From positions 49,388,158 through 49,452,157 of the forward strand of contig OY829540.1 of NCBI GenBank assembly GCA_963691705.1: 64,000 nt of DNA. Direction: 5' to 3'. Both the position numbers and the translations under genes were made by a program. Source of the DNA: Viola odorata. Its lineage: Eukaryota; Streptophyta; Magnoliopsida; Malpighiales; Violaceae. The notes below the pieces were generated by a model. It was not told the DNA's origin. It worked only from the letters and a program-made list of their open reading frames with translations, and did no database searches. Of this stretch, positions 1 to 10,150 are shown one piece after another; positions within the stretch are counted from its first letter, which is position 1; each line of letters starts with the position of its first letter.

Positions 1-231
1 AAAGAAAGGAAAGAAAAGTGAAAGAGGAAAGGGAAAAGTAAAGAGCAGTAAAGAGAAAAGAAAAGAGGAGAGTGACCTTGTAATACGGGTCGGGCCGGGT
101 CCGGGACGCCATTTTTTCGGGACGGGACCGGGACCAATTTTTGGTCCCGTATTTTTCCAGTCCCGGCCCGATTTTTTCCGGGTCTGTCGGGTCCCGGGTT
201 GGGTCCGACCCGCAGACCCGGATTGACAGGT
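1..231. repeat. Purine-rich and GC-rich low-complexity sequence
   Basis: The first 75 bases are almost pure A/G (runs of gaaag and gaaaag). From about 83 to 231 the sequence is built from GGGTCGGG, CGGGACCGGG and their complements, so it can fold on itself. No open reading frame or known element end is recognisable. It abuts the truncated end of gene copy 1, so a breakpoint probably lies near 231. Confidence 0.5.
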
Positions 232-899
232 CTAGTAAATGTTATGGGCTGAAGATCTACTTCTAATTCATTGCGCCACATGTCATCGTAAGACAAACCA
301 CCCTGGATTGACATGTTACTTCTTTACCAGACAACTTGTCAGTGGCCTCTAAGGTTATGAAGTAAATTTGAAAGAAATGGTGGCAAAACAGATTTGCCTT
401 CTTGATCTTTGAAAACTTTAGATCTGAACCCTACAAAAGCAGAAAATAAAAAGGAATAGTGCAACAATTAATGTGAGTGAATTAATAGGAAATAAATATA
501 TTAACGAAAATCAAATCAACCGTCATGAATTTGTGACATTCGACAACACCCATGCCGAGCTTTGAAATCAAGGGAACAAATTTGATGAAGTTAGGTTTTC
601 TTCCAAAGATGGGATCCTTCTGGTCCTGCCCCTCAGGATATATAACAAAAAATCCCCGAGACATTCTATCTTGGCGCTCCTTTGGGTCGGGGACATCGAA
701 ATACTAATCAATTGCGCCACCACAAGAGAGAAAAAAGCAATTACAATACGTACAATTACAAACTGGGAATTCTCCTAAAAAAATGTAAAAATAAAAAAGA
801 AGCAGGAAAAATTAAATATTATGAACGTACGTTGTTTTTCGCAGCAGAATTGAGATATCGTTCGACTTTCTCTTTCTCGCTCGGATTACTCGTACTCCC
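232..899 (-). pseudogene. Gene copy 1, exons 3 and 2 and the 3' end of exon 1 (possible cystatin-related gene)
   Basis: This is the leftmost of three tandem copies. Reading the minus strand, exon 1 ends at 831 (donor GTACGTTC), exon 2 covers about 710-530, and exon 3 begins at 430 after a clear pyrimidine-rich acceptor ending in GTAG. Exon 2 encodes residues such as GFFVIYPEGQDQKDP and KPNFIKFVPLISKLG, matching copy 2. Exon 3 matches copies 2 and 3 but has small indels that shift the frame, and it stops abruptly near 232. Exon 1 is cut at 899 by element F and continues at 5169. The copy is certainly non-functional. Its relation to copies 2 and 3 is clear; the protein function is only guessed from exon 3. 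Confidence 0.75.
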
Positions 900-2356
900 T
901 GATTGATTGTTATTCCACTTAGTTTTGTTGCTTCTTTACTTAGCTTTTGAAGCAATAAACATGCTGCTTTGATCCTTTTTCCTTCCTTGTTCCAGTATTG
1001 CGCTTGAATGATCAGAAGTAGGAAAAGGAACGAAAAGGCCAAAGATTAGAGCTCAATTGATCAATCAGCCTTGGCAGATTTTCAGCTGATGCATTTCGAC
1101 TCATCTCAAGGCCTTGAGATGAGGCTTCCGTGACGTTCCCAGTTCTGGACAACACTCACCATGATTTTGCGCGCCACAATTATTTACTCTTGAGTGCGTT
1201 TCTTGTCTCCTTGGGCCCCGTTTTTGCAGACACTAAGCTTCTTGAGTTCCTATATCATTCCTCCCACTCCTAACAAGCATCTTGGAAGTATGAAACAACA
1301 TTCTCCTTGTGTTTTGGAAGAATATTGGACAAGCTTCTTGAAGACCAAACTGAGGAGACTTGTTAGTGGGAGCTGTCTCACCTTGGAGAGGAACATCTTG
1401 GCGTCCAGAAGGACATTAATAGAGATCAGAACGGGCAGAGGAGGAGATTCGGACAGAAGGGGGAACCATAGGAGAAAATCAGCTTTTCCCCAATTTTCCA
1501 GATTTTCCAGCACTTCTCTATTTTCGGTTTTGCACTTCTTGTATCATTTCCATTATGTTTTGTAACTAAAAACCTCCATCTCTGGTAGAGATTTAGAGGT
1601 TGACAATTCCAGAAACGTTGTGAGACTTCTTGTTCTTAATTAAAAACGTTTTCATATCTCTTTTCTTGCTTGGTTTAATGTCAATTTGTTCTTGTTGAAT
1701 TTGGGCTTAGCTAACCTATGTTTTAACTTGAATGATTACAGTAGAATCACTCTAATGCCGCGTTTCTGTGTTAGAGAGAACCCGAGTGGACAACTAGTGG
1801 ATAGGATGATGTCTTCTTGAAACTAGAAGAAGAAACGGGTTAGTTTTGAGGTCAATGGACTGCAAGTGCGTCCATCTCAAGGTCTAGAGAAGGGCCTTCC
1901 TAATCATAATCAACAAACTAGCAATCCTTGATTGTTAAGGGAGTTAGGGTCGCGAAAGGAGCTTCTCCTTGAGTGACTTGAGTAGGAGGAGGCTTGGAGA
2001 TCGCCCCTGGATGTATCTCTATAACTTCTCTATGAAAATGGTTTTGAAAATCCTTTTGTCAATGATCAACATCTTGGAATTGTCACTTCGTTAATATCTC
2101 TACCAGGGATACCTTTCTCCTACTGATTTTCCTCTTATTTCACTGCTGTCCTCTTTTATGCAATTTATTTTCGTGCATTATTGTTTCTCAACCTATCAAA
2201 CTCTCACCTCTTCACTGATTTTTGTCATTTACAGGAAAAGCAAAGATCAGACCGATGTCTCTGTGGGATCGATCCTCTCACCACTATCTGCATTTATTTG
2301 TAGCATAGCACTGAGTTGAACTTAACTTTTATGCAGGGCATGCGACACCCTCGTCA
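900..2356 (+). repeat. 5' LTR of element F
   Basis: Starts TGATTGATTG, ends TCGTCA. It matches 3582-5168 best from about 1560 onward (for example the shared AGAATCACTCTAATGCCGCG block) and poorly before that. Four bases (TAAA) separate it from the primer-binding site. Confidence 0.85.
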
Positions 2357-2360
2357 TAAA

Positions 2361-2380
2361 TTGGCGCCGTTGCCGGGGAC
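2361..2380 (+). promoter_or_regulatory. Primer-binding site of element F
   Basis: TTGGCGCCGTTGCCGGGGAC, the well-known plant gypsy primer site complementary to a tRNA 3' end (commonly given as tRNA-Asp for Athila-type elements). It sits four bases after the 5' LTR, where reverse transcription would start. Confidence 0.8.
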
Positions 2381-3581
2381 TATTTGTTGAACTAATGTTT
2401 GTTTTTCTCTGTTTATGACCAGATTAACTGATGAATAACTGAGTCTAGTCTAAGACTATAAAGATGGACGCTTCATGGGAGGCAACCCATGTTTCTTTTG
2501 TTATTTCTGTTTTTTCCCCCTACCTTTTCAGTGCAGCTGCGGAAGTTTCCAGTCAGACTCTTCTCAAGACCTTGAGATGAGGCGGATGTGTTGCACCTGC
2601 TACCCCTTCACCTACTCCATCAACTTCGCCCCCAGGTTTTATTTTTCTTTGTTACTGTCTTTTTGCCCTTGTTTGTGCTCGTTCATATTAAGGACATTGT
2701 GTCCAATAAGTGTGGGGGTGTCACTTTCGTGTTTTTATTGTATTTTTGGGCATATTTTTGTTGTTTTTGTGTTTTTCTTTTTGTGTTTTTCACCTCTTGT
2801 ATAAAATAAAATCCTAAAAACTCGACTTATGTGAATACTTGATCAATCAACTCTGTCTTCCAATGCTAAACACTTCTGACCTTATAATTTGTTCATTTAT
2901 TCACGTGGTTGTATAATGAGTATTGCTGTCCTAGGAAATATTTTGCTAGGATTGTACTGTCTTCTCATCTCAAGACCTTGGGATGAAGATCCCGTCCATT
3001 ATGTTGCAGCAAGTTTTTAATTTTTGCTTTGCGTTAGTGTCTTTTTATTCTTTGCATGATTGTGTGTGTTTGTATGTTTTGGGATCGTGACAGAAAGGGG
3101 GTATAAGAGGCCGAAGGCCTATTTAGAAAAAAAAAAAGAAAAAAAAGAAAAAAAAAAAGAATAAAGGAGGTATAAGAGGCCGAAGGCCTAAATAAAAGAA
3201 AGAAATGTGCAGAAGGGAAAGAAGGAAAGCTTGGTGGTGTTCTTTAATTTTGTTGCTTGTATTTTTATTATTGTTGCATGACTGCTTGTGTATTTTTGCT
3301 TGTGTAGCAGCTGCGTTTGGATTGAGTCTTGGGCAGAGAAGTCAGTAGTTCTAGGGCTTTATTTCCTGGTTGAACAGCATGCTATCATACCACTATTTGA
3401 ATATTTGCACATTTGTGATGTTTGGTGTGTTTGAGCATTGCTTGAAAGAGTTGATTTTTGAAGTTTTCATTTGAGATCAGTCCAAGGGTTGATTTTCTGT
3501 ATAAAGGGTGTTCTGTTTTTTTGTGTTTTGTGTGTTTTGTGTTCATGCTTGAGGGCAAGCATGGTTTAAGTGTGGGGGATT
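2381..3581 (+). other. Non-coding interior of element F
   Basis: About 1.2 kb with no credible gag or pol reading frame. It contains T-rich tracts, an A-rich run (3127-3160) flanked by two copies of a GGTATAAGAGGCCGAAGGCCT motif (3101-3121 and 3169-3190), and two AAGTGTGGGGG-like purine tracts (2709-2719 and 3568-3578), the second serving as the likely polypurine tract. Confidence 0.6.
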
Positions 3582-5168
3582 TGATTGATTGTTTATTTAC
3601 AATGTTTTATTGTCTCTTTTATTATTAATTGAGATGATTAATATGCTACTTTGAGCTTGTTTCCTTCCTTTGTGGTTTTATAGGTTTAATATATGTTGAA
3701 GGAGGAAAAGGAACGAAAAGGCCGAAGATTAGAGCTAAAATGATCAATTAGTGATGAGCAGATTTTCTGGGCGCATTTCCGGCCTATCTCATGGCCTTGA
3801 GATGAAGCGACCTGGCAGATTCCAGCTGGACAGCACTGACCATATTTTTCCGTGCTACAATTATTTATTCCTGAGTGCTTTTCTTGTCTGCTTGGGACTT
3901 GGTAAATGGAGACAAGGTGTTCCCAGCATGCTATATTCTCCCTCACGTGGCTCAAAGAAACAAAACATAGTGGAGAATGTTTAGCATGCTTATTTTATGG
4001 ATTTGCCAACTTGGGAATATTTTATTCTTTGGGTTGACTGACCTTGGCTGCCATTTTAAGTGAAGAGGCTTGAGCAGAGAACGTCCAGTCCAGACCAGAC
4101 CAGAAGGAGAAGAGAGGGGAACGGAAGAGAGAAGCTAGTTCTCTCATTTTGTATTATTGTCCATTTTCTGTATTTTCGGATTTTATTCAAGCTTGTTGTT
4201 TTGATTGGAGTTGTAATTAATTCCTCCGATTCCTGGTGGGGATTGAGAGGTTAACAATTCCAGTATGTTGTGAGACTTGTTGTTCTTCAATAAAAACATT
4301 TTTCATATCTCTTTTCTTGCTTGGTTTAATGACAATTTAATTGGGTTGTGTTTGAGTTTGGCCAACTTAGATTTCAACTTGGTTGATTACAGTAGAATCA
4401 CTCTAATGCCGCGTTTCTGTGTTAGAGGGAACCCGAGTAGACAACTAGTGGATGGGATGATGTCTCCTTGAAACTAGAAGAAGAAAAGAGTTAGTTTTGA
4501 GGTCAATGGGCTGCAAGTGCGTCCATCTCAAGGTCTAGGGAAGGGCCTTCCTAATCATATCAACAATCTAGGAATTTTATGAGCGTGCTTGTTCCTTTAC
4601 TGAGTTTCTTGGGTGACAACGGGGAATTCCAGTAGAGTGGCGGACAGGTATAACATAGAATTGTTAAGGGAGTTAGGGTCGCACGATTAGCTTCTCTTCA
4701 TGCGGCTTGAGTAGGAGGAGGCTTGGAGATCGCCCCTGGATGTATCTCTATAACTTCTCTATGAAAATTGTTTTGAAAATGTTTTTTGTGTCAATGAACA
4801 ACATGGAATTGTTACCTCAAGAGATCTCTGCTGGGAATAATATTTTCTCTCATCATTTCACTTTCTTTTTCTTTACTATTTTCGTATTTCATTTACTGTT
4901 TTTATTTAGAGCATGGCAGACTCATCTCAAGGCCTTGAGATGGAGCTGCCATGTCTCCTGCTTATTTTATTTTTCTGTCATTTATTTTCTGCACTGTTTT
5001 TACCTCCCCCTTCGTTTTGATCAGTTTGGTTTGGTTGTTTGCAGGAGAATAAGCATTAGGCCGATAGTCCCTGTGTTCGAACCTCTTGTCGCTATGCACA
5101 AATCCTTTTTGCTGCTTAGTGAATAGTTGTAATCTTTTTATTTATGATCGCGGATTCGACACCCGTCA
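3582..5168 (+). repeat. 3' LTR of element F
   Basis: Starts TGATTGATTG, ends ACCCGTCA, followed by the CTCCC target duplication. It is 130 bp longer than the 5' LTR; one extra stretch lies around 4575-4680. Confidence 0.85.
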
Positions 5169-5497
5169 CTCCCAAACAACTCCTCGTAAGAAATTGGAAG
5201 CGTTTGACCTATGTCCCAAGATTGCTTAAATGATTCCTCAGTTTTCAACCGGTTGTTTCGATCGGTAATAACACCTCTGCTTACGAGCCCGGCCAGAGTA
5301 ACTAGAAAATCCATATTTATTTCCGCAGGACATCCAGAGTAAGCATCTTCATGCAACTCCGAAGCCGGCGTTGTTTCCCCCAGAGACAGCGGTGGCGTTG
5401 GCAGTGAAAACTCCCGAGGCCTCTTGTTCCCCTTCTTGTTCTCCTTCTTGTTCTTGTTCTCCTTCCCCTTCTTGTTCTCCTTCTTCTTCTTGTTCCC
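5169..5497 (-). pseudogene. Gene copy 1, main part of exon 1
   Basis: Minus-strand coding remnant between elements F and E. It encodes a lysine/asparagine/glycine-rich stretch (KKENKKGNKRPREFS), then SGCPAEINMDFLVTLAGL, then TEESFKQSWDIGQT, closely matching exon 1 of copy 2. The 3' continuation lies at 831-899, beyond element F. The 5' continuation lies at 10151 onward, beyond element E, where TTCCCCATCTTCATCCCC resumes. Both target duplications (CTCCC and TTCCC) are host exon sequence, so two separate retrotransposons hit the same exon. Confidence 0.75.
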
Positions 5498-5953
5498 TGA
5501 TAACAATTGATATACCCCCAGGGCATTTTAGTCCGGGCAGGGGGTGCGTCATCTTCAGCTACTGTAGGGCCCGCCTGGCCTCTTGCTAGTCCTGCTACCG
5601 GGGGGTGGTCGACGTCAGCGGGGGGGCCCCCATCCAACACGATATGGCGCTTATTCCCACACCCGGTACGCCATAAGTATTGACATCCCAAGACAGCACT
5701 CCCGACCAAATATCCTATAAATACCCCCTCCTAGGTAGAAAAGGAGGAGGACTCTCTCTCTCTACTCTCTCTCACTACTACTCCTACATACCCCTTATAT
5801 TTCGCTACTTATACTGACTTGATCGTCGGAGTACCTGCGCCAGGGACCCCCTCCGGCGCCTTGCAGGTGTAGCGGCGGCGAGGACCACCCCCTCAGAGGT
5901 GAATATCGCCAAGATTCTTCCTACCCCGGGTATAATCGAATCATATTTTATCA
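5498..5953 (+). repeat. 5' LTR of element E
   Basis: TGATAACAATTG...TATTTTATCA, with a likely TATA box TATAAATA at 5715-5722. Pyrimidine-rich CTCTCTCTCTACTCTCTCTC follows at about 5751. Confidence 0.88.
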
Positions 5954-6605
5954 AATGGTGCTTTCGTTGAGAGTATTTAGATCGTCAAGTGAGTTCCTTG
6001 AGATCTGAAGGCTCTCCTCTCCATATACATGTTTATTATTTTCCATTGCCGCTGCTGGTTTTTCTGGTAATGGGTTTACCATGTGGTTTTAGCCTGGATC
6101 CGATGATATGAGTTTGAATGGTCATTCTATTGTTAGAAGGCAAAAAGATCAGATCTGGAAAATGGGGATCCAAGAATTTATTGTTATTTGTTCAAAAGAA
6201 AAACCAGATCTGAAAAAAAAAAAAAAAGAAAGAAAAAGAGGGAGAGAAGTCATGATTATCTTCGTCAAAATCAAGATCTCTGCCAAGGATCATTTTACTT
6301 TTGGAAAATGGGTTTTGAATTTAGAGACCCATCCTCATTTCTTCAACCTGAGGCGGCCAATCACCACCGAGTATGATTATGGAACAAATCATCTTGTTGT
6401 GCTCACTGTCATTAATTATCTTCTCATTTGATTTTACTGGGATCATCATCATCTTGTTTGAGGCACGTACTCCGATAGCAAATGTTGCTGGAAAGGAGAA
6501 GATGAATAGTAAGTTGTGCCAAATTAATTATAATGGCAATTTGTGAAGCAATCATATATATTTTAAAGCATGACATGTGAGCTTCTGAGAAAAAGACGAA
6601 ACCGT

Positions 6606-7812
6606 GATAGGGGCTGCCTCCGTGTTATGAGCTTCCTCCGTGATAGGAGCTTCCTCCGTGATAGGGGTTGCCTCCGTGATAGGAGCTTCCTCCGTGATAG
6701 GGGCTTCCTCCGTGATAGGAGCTTCCTCCGTGTTATGAGCTTCCTCCGTGTTAGGAGCTGCCTCCGTGATAGGAGCTTCCTCCGTGTTAGGAGCTTCCTC
6801 CGTGATAGGAGCTTCCTCCGTGATAGGGGCTTCCTCCGTGATAGGAGCTTCCTCCGTGTTATGAGCTTCCTCCGTGATAGGGGCTGCCTCCGTGATAGGA
6901 GCTTCCTCCGTGATAGGGGTTTCCTCCGTGATAGGGGCTTCCTCCGTGATAGGAGCTTCCTCCGTGTTATGAGCTTCCTCCGTGTTAGGAGCTGCCTCCG
7001 TGATAGGAGCTTCCTCCGTGATAGGAGCTTCCTCCGTGATAGGAGCTTCCTCCGTGATAGGAGCTTCCTCCGTGATAGGGGCTTCCTCCGTGATAGGAGC
7101 TTCCTTCGTGTTATGAGCTTCCTCCGTGTTAGGAGCTGCCTCCGTGATAGGAGCTTCCTCCGTGTTATGAGCTTCCTCCGTGTTAGGAGCTGCCTCCGTG
7201 ATAGGAGCTTCCTCCGTGATAGGGGCTTCCTCCGTGATAGGAGCTTCCTCCGTGTTATGAACTTCCTCCGTGATAGGGGCTGCCTCCGTGATAGGAGCTT
7301 CCTTCGTGATAGGGGCTTCCTCCGTGATAGGGGCTTCCTCCGTGATAGGAGCTTCCTCCGTGTTATGAGCTTCCTCCGTGTTAGGAGCTGCCTCGGTGAT
7401 AGGAGCTTCCTCCGTGATAGGAGCTTCCTCCGTGATAGGAGCTTCCTCCGTGATAGGAGCTACCTCCGTGATAGGAGCTTCCTCCGTGATAGGGGTTGCC
7501 TCCGTGTAGGAGCTTCCTCCGTGTTATGAGCTTCCTCCGTGATAGGAGCTTCCTCCGTGATAGGAGCTTCCTCCGTGATAGGAGCTTCCTCCGTGATAGG
7601 GGCTGCCTCCGTGATAGGAGCTTCCTCCGTGATAGGGGCTTCCTCCGTGATAGGAGCTTCCTCCGTGTTATGAGCTTCCTCCGTGTTAGGAGCTGCCTCC
7701 GTGATAGGAGCTTCCTCCGTGTTAGGAGCTTCCTCCGTGTTATGAGCTTCCTCAGCGATAAGAGCTTCCTCCGTGGTAGGAGCTTCCTCCGTGTTATCAG
7801 CTGCCTCCGCGT
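6606..7812 (-). repeat. 18-bp minisatellite in element E, open in antisense frames
   Basis: About 67 tandem copies of an 18-bp unit, plus-strand consensus GATAGGAGCTTCCTCCGT. Recurrent variants (GTTATGAGC, GTTAGGAGCTGCC, GATAGGGGC) occur in a repeating order that suggests higher-order duplication. The length is a multiple of three, so reading frames stay open over more than 1 kb. On the minus strand an ATG at 7853-7855 leads through a short unique stretch into (EEAPIT/EEAPNT/EEAHNT) repeats. A one-base change near 7500 switches that frame to another that is also open. Whether any protein is made is unknown. The antisense orientation and position resemble the antisense genes of element A. Confidence 0.85.
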
Positions 7813-7859
7813 TAGCTGAAGTTTCCGCATATATTGAGTTTACGGAAAAAATCATATCT

Positions 7860-8380
7860 TATTCATACGTGCTCGGAATTTCCTGGATAATAGCTCGATT
7901 TGAAGGTTTAAAGGGCTATAATTCTCATGAAGACATCTAAGTGAGATATCGGCGTTTAGCAGGCACGATTGAGCCTCAAAGTGATGCCACTGATTGCAGC
8001 CTAGTCCTGCTTTATATCTGGTCATTTATCATGACGGTGGGTGAGATAAATGATAATTTAGAATATTATCTGGCGGGTGAATATCTACCCCGGATGAATA
8101 TTGATATGACTTATCGGGTGAATATCTACCCCGTTTGAAGAGCCCTCATAATGTCATGAGGTCAGTCTCTCATCACCGAAAAAAGTCTCCAACGACATGT
8201 CATTCTCCTTCGTAAAGGCAAGGAGTGGAGCGGGAATTAAACAACGGCCGAGTTCCTTGTTTATTCCCCTAAGGTATCGCTATCACCTTTAAGATTATCA
8301 TTTTACCCTTCTTAGAGGAAGCTAACCGAAGTTAGCAAACTCTGTTACTGTTAGTGTATTTGTACAGCTAACAATGCAGG
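7860..8380. other. Unique non-coding interior of element E
   Basis: No credible gene. It contains a short direct repeat, CGGGTGAATATCTACCCCG, around 8074-8132. Nothing else recognisable. Confidence 0.4.
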
Positions 8381-8403
8381 TACTCAAGTGGAGTACAGAT
8401 TGA

Positions 8404-8625
8404 AATCTTGGGGAATGTGAAAGCGTGCAATATTGCGGGTAGCTACGGCATAAAACCGCACAATTTGTAGGTGGCCTATAGTGTAAAGCCGCGTCAATAT
8501 TCTAGGTAGCTCCGAGCAGCGTAAAACCACGAAAATATTGCAGGTAGCTATGGCGTAAAACCGCACAAATTGTAGGTAGCTTATGGCGTAAAGCCGCGTC
8601 AATATTGCAGGCGGCTTACAGCAAA
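8404..8625. repeat. About 32-bp tandem repeat of element E, shared with element A
   Basis: Roughly seven imperfect units with the core GGTAGCT.TGGCGTAAAACCGC separated by AATATTG or CAATTTGTA. Related units (GGTAGCC, GCGTAAAACCGCGTTGACATC) occur at 46675-46840 in element A. That supports common ancestry of the regions before the 3' LTR. Confidence 0.7.
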
Positions 8626-9087
8626 GCTGGATCCAACGAGCTTGGATGGAAAAAGTGACATCAACAACACCCCGATATGCGCGGGTGAAAGCTTCTAAGG
8701 GTAACTAGTACTTGTCATTACATGTTATTTTTACTAACCTGGCAAGACAACATTTGAGAATGCGCAGGAAAGTCGATGAAATATCGAAATAGCGAAGAGA
8801 CTAACGCCCACAAAGGCAGCGAGATTACGCAAGAATTTATTACTGCCTACGGGGTATCTTTTGTCATTAGCGAGGGAATACATTCTCAGTGATGGGAGCA
8901 ATGGTACACCATCTTATTTGTGACATCTCCTTCCCAGTGCTGAAATGCGCATTCTTAGTCATGTCGCGATATCAAGAAGAATGCCTTGTTATTATTATCT
9001 GCCCATGATTTGGCTGACTACATGGTGGTCTCGTGATGACACCATCTTCATCAGCAAGCTATGACATTGCTTTGCTACAGTGTTGCG

Positions 9088-9385
9088 TCCCCGTCAGCGT
9101 TATCTGTTCGGGTTCACCGTCAGCGTTATCTGTTCGGGTTCACCGTCAGCGTTATCTGTTCGGGTTACCATCAGCGTTATCTGTTCGGGTCACCGTCAGC
9201 GTTATCTGTTCGGGTTCACCGTCAGCGTTATCTGTTCGGGTTCACCGTCAGCGTTATCTGTTCGGGTTCACCGTCAGCGTTATCTGTTCGGGTTACCATC
9301 AGCGTTATCTGTTCGGGTTCACCGTCAGCGTTATCTGTTCGGGTTCGCCGTTAGCGTTATTAGTTCTGGCTTATCGCCAAAATTA
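9088..9385. repeat. About 26-bp tandem repeat of element E
   Basis: Ten good units of CACCGTCAGCGTTATCTGTT plus CGGGTT, followed by two or three decayed units (GTTAGCGTTATTAGTTCTGG). Two units carry TACCATCAGC instead of TCACCGTCAGC, at regular spacing. The open frames across the block follow from the repeat and are not evidence of a gene. Confidence 0.85.
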
Positions 9386-9695
9386 TCAGTTCTGGTTTAT
9401 GACCAGCGTTATCGCCACGACATCACCGCTATCAACTTGGTCGACATCCTTTCTGTGGCCAATAGTTCTCGAAAGCGTTCGGTTCGCGTTGCCTGCTTTG
9501 CTGTCGTATATCTGGTACAAAGATACCGAGTTCTGATAGATATCGGGAATGAAAATACATTGCTTGAATGCCAGAAGAGTCAGAGAAACTCGAAAATCCT
9601 CATGAACCTACCGCGTCGTGAAGGAAATACTACTCCTCTAGAAGTCGAGAATGAAGCCCTTGGTAAACACTCGGGCTCGTTTTCTGTTGGGCTTA

Positions 9696-10150
9696 TGATA
9701 ACAATTGATATACCCCCAGGGCATTTTAGTCCGGGCAGGGGGTGCGTCATCTTCAGCTACTGTAGGGCCCGCCTGGCCTCTTGCTAGTCCTGCTACCGGG
9801 GGGTGGTCGACGTCAGGGGGGGGGGCCCATCCAACACGATATGACGCTTATTCCCACACCCGGTACGCCATAAGTATTGACATCCCAAGACAGCACTCCC
9901 GACCAAATATCCTATAAATACCCCCTCCTAGGTAGAAAATGAGGAGGACTCTCTCTCTCTACTCTCTCTCACTACTACTCCTACATACCCCTTATATTTC
10001 GCTACTTATACTGACTTGATCGTCGGAGTACCTGCGCCGAGGACCCCCTCCGGCGCCTTGCAGGTGTAGCGGCGGCGAGGACCACCCCCTCAGAGGTGAA
10101 TATCGCCAAGATTCTTCCTACCCCGGGTATAATCGAATCATATTTTATCA
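9696..10150 (+). repeat. 3' LTR of element E
   Basis: Nearly identical to 5498-5953; differences include a longer G-run near 9815, GACGC for GGCGC, AATGAGG for AAGGAGG and CCGAGGA for CCAGGGA. TATA box near 9913. Confidence 0.88.

Larger units (their letters stand above)
900..5168 (+). mobile_element. LTR retrotransposon F, Athila-like primer site, no coding region
   Basis: Two direct repeats (900-2356 and 3582-5168), starting TGATTGATTG and ending CGTCA, flank about 1.2 kb. A perfect 5-bp target duplication, CTCCC, lies at 895-899 and 5169-5173, and joining the flanks restores exon 1 of gene copy 1. The primer-binding site TTGGCGCCGTTGCCGGGGAC (2361-2380) is the type found in Athila/Tat gypsy elements. 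A G-rich polypurine tract (AAGTGTGGGGGATT) immediately precedes the right LTR. The interior has no gag or pol, so F is a non-autonomous, large-LTR derivative. The two LTRs are unequally diverged: the first 500 bp (U3 side) differ strongly, while later parts differ by only about 5% by eye. Confidence 0.85.
5498..10150 (+). mobile_element. Non-autonomous LTR element E, related to Tat element A
   Basis: Direct LTRs at 5498-5953 (456 bp) and 9696-10150 (455 bp) differ at only a handful of positions by eye, so insertion is recent. The perfect target duplication TTCCC lies at 5493-5497 and 10151-10155. The LTR begins TGATAACAATTG and ends TATTTTATCA. The interior carries no gag or pol but has three tandem-repeat blocks (18-bp, about 32-bp and about 26-bp units). 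The segment right after the 5' LTR (AATGGTGCTTTCGTTGAGAG) and the 35 bases before the 3' LTR (CTTGGTAAACACTCGGGCTC and onward) are nearly identical to those of element A (28053 and 47300), and the LTRs share a CCTATAAATACCCC TATA region and a CTCCGGCGC..TTGCAGGT block. E is probably mobilised in trans by an A-like element. Confidence 0.88.

Noticed and set aside
5371..5589. Ser/Cys/Pro-rich plus-strand frame
   Set aside because: Opposite strand of gene copy 1 exon 1 running into the LTR of element E.
6570..7529. 319-codon plus-strand frame of Arg/Leu/Ser repeats (RDRSFL type)
   Set aside because: It is the sense reading of an 18-bp minisatellite; all frames are open by repetition and no protein signal or unique domain is present.
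6606..9385. CRISPR-like array (regular repeats)
   Set aside because: Units are head-to-tail without spacers and lie in a plant LTR element; these are minisatellites.
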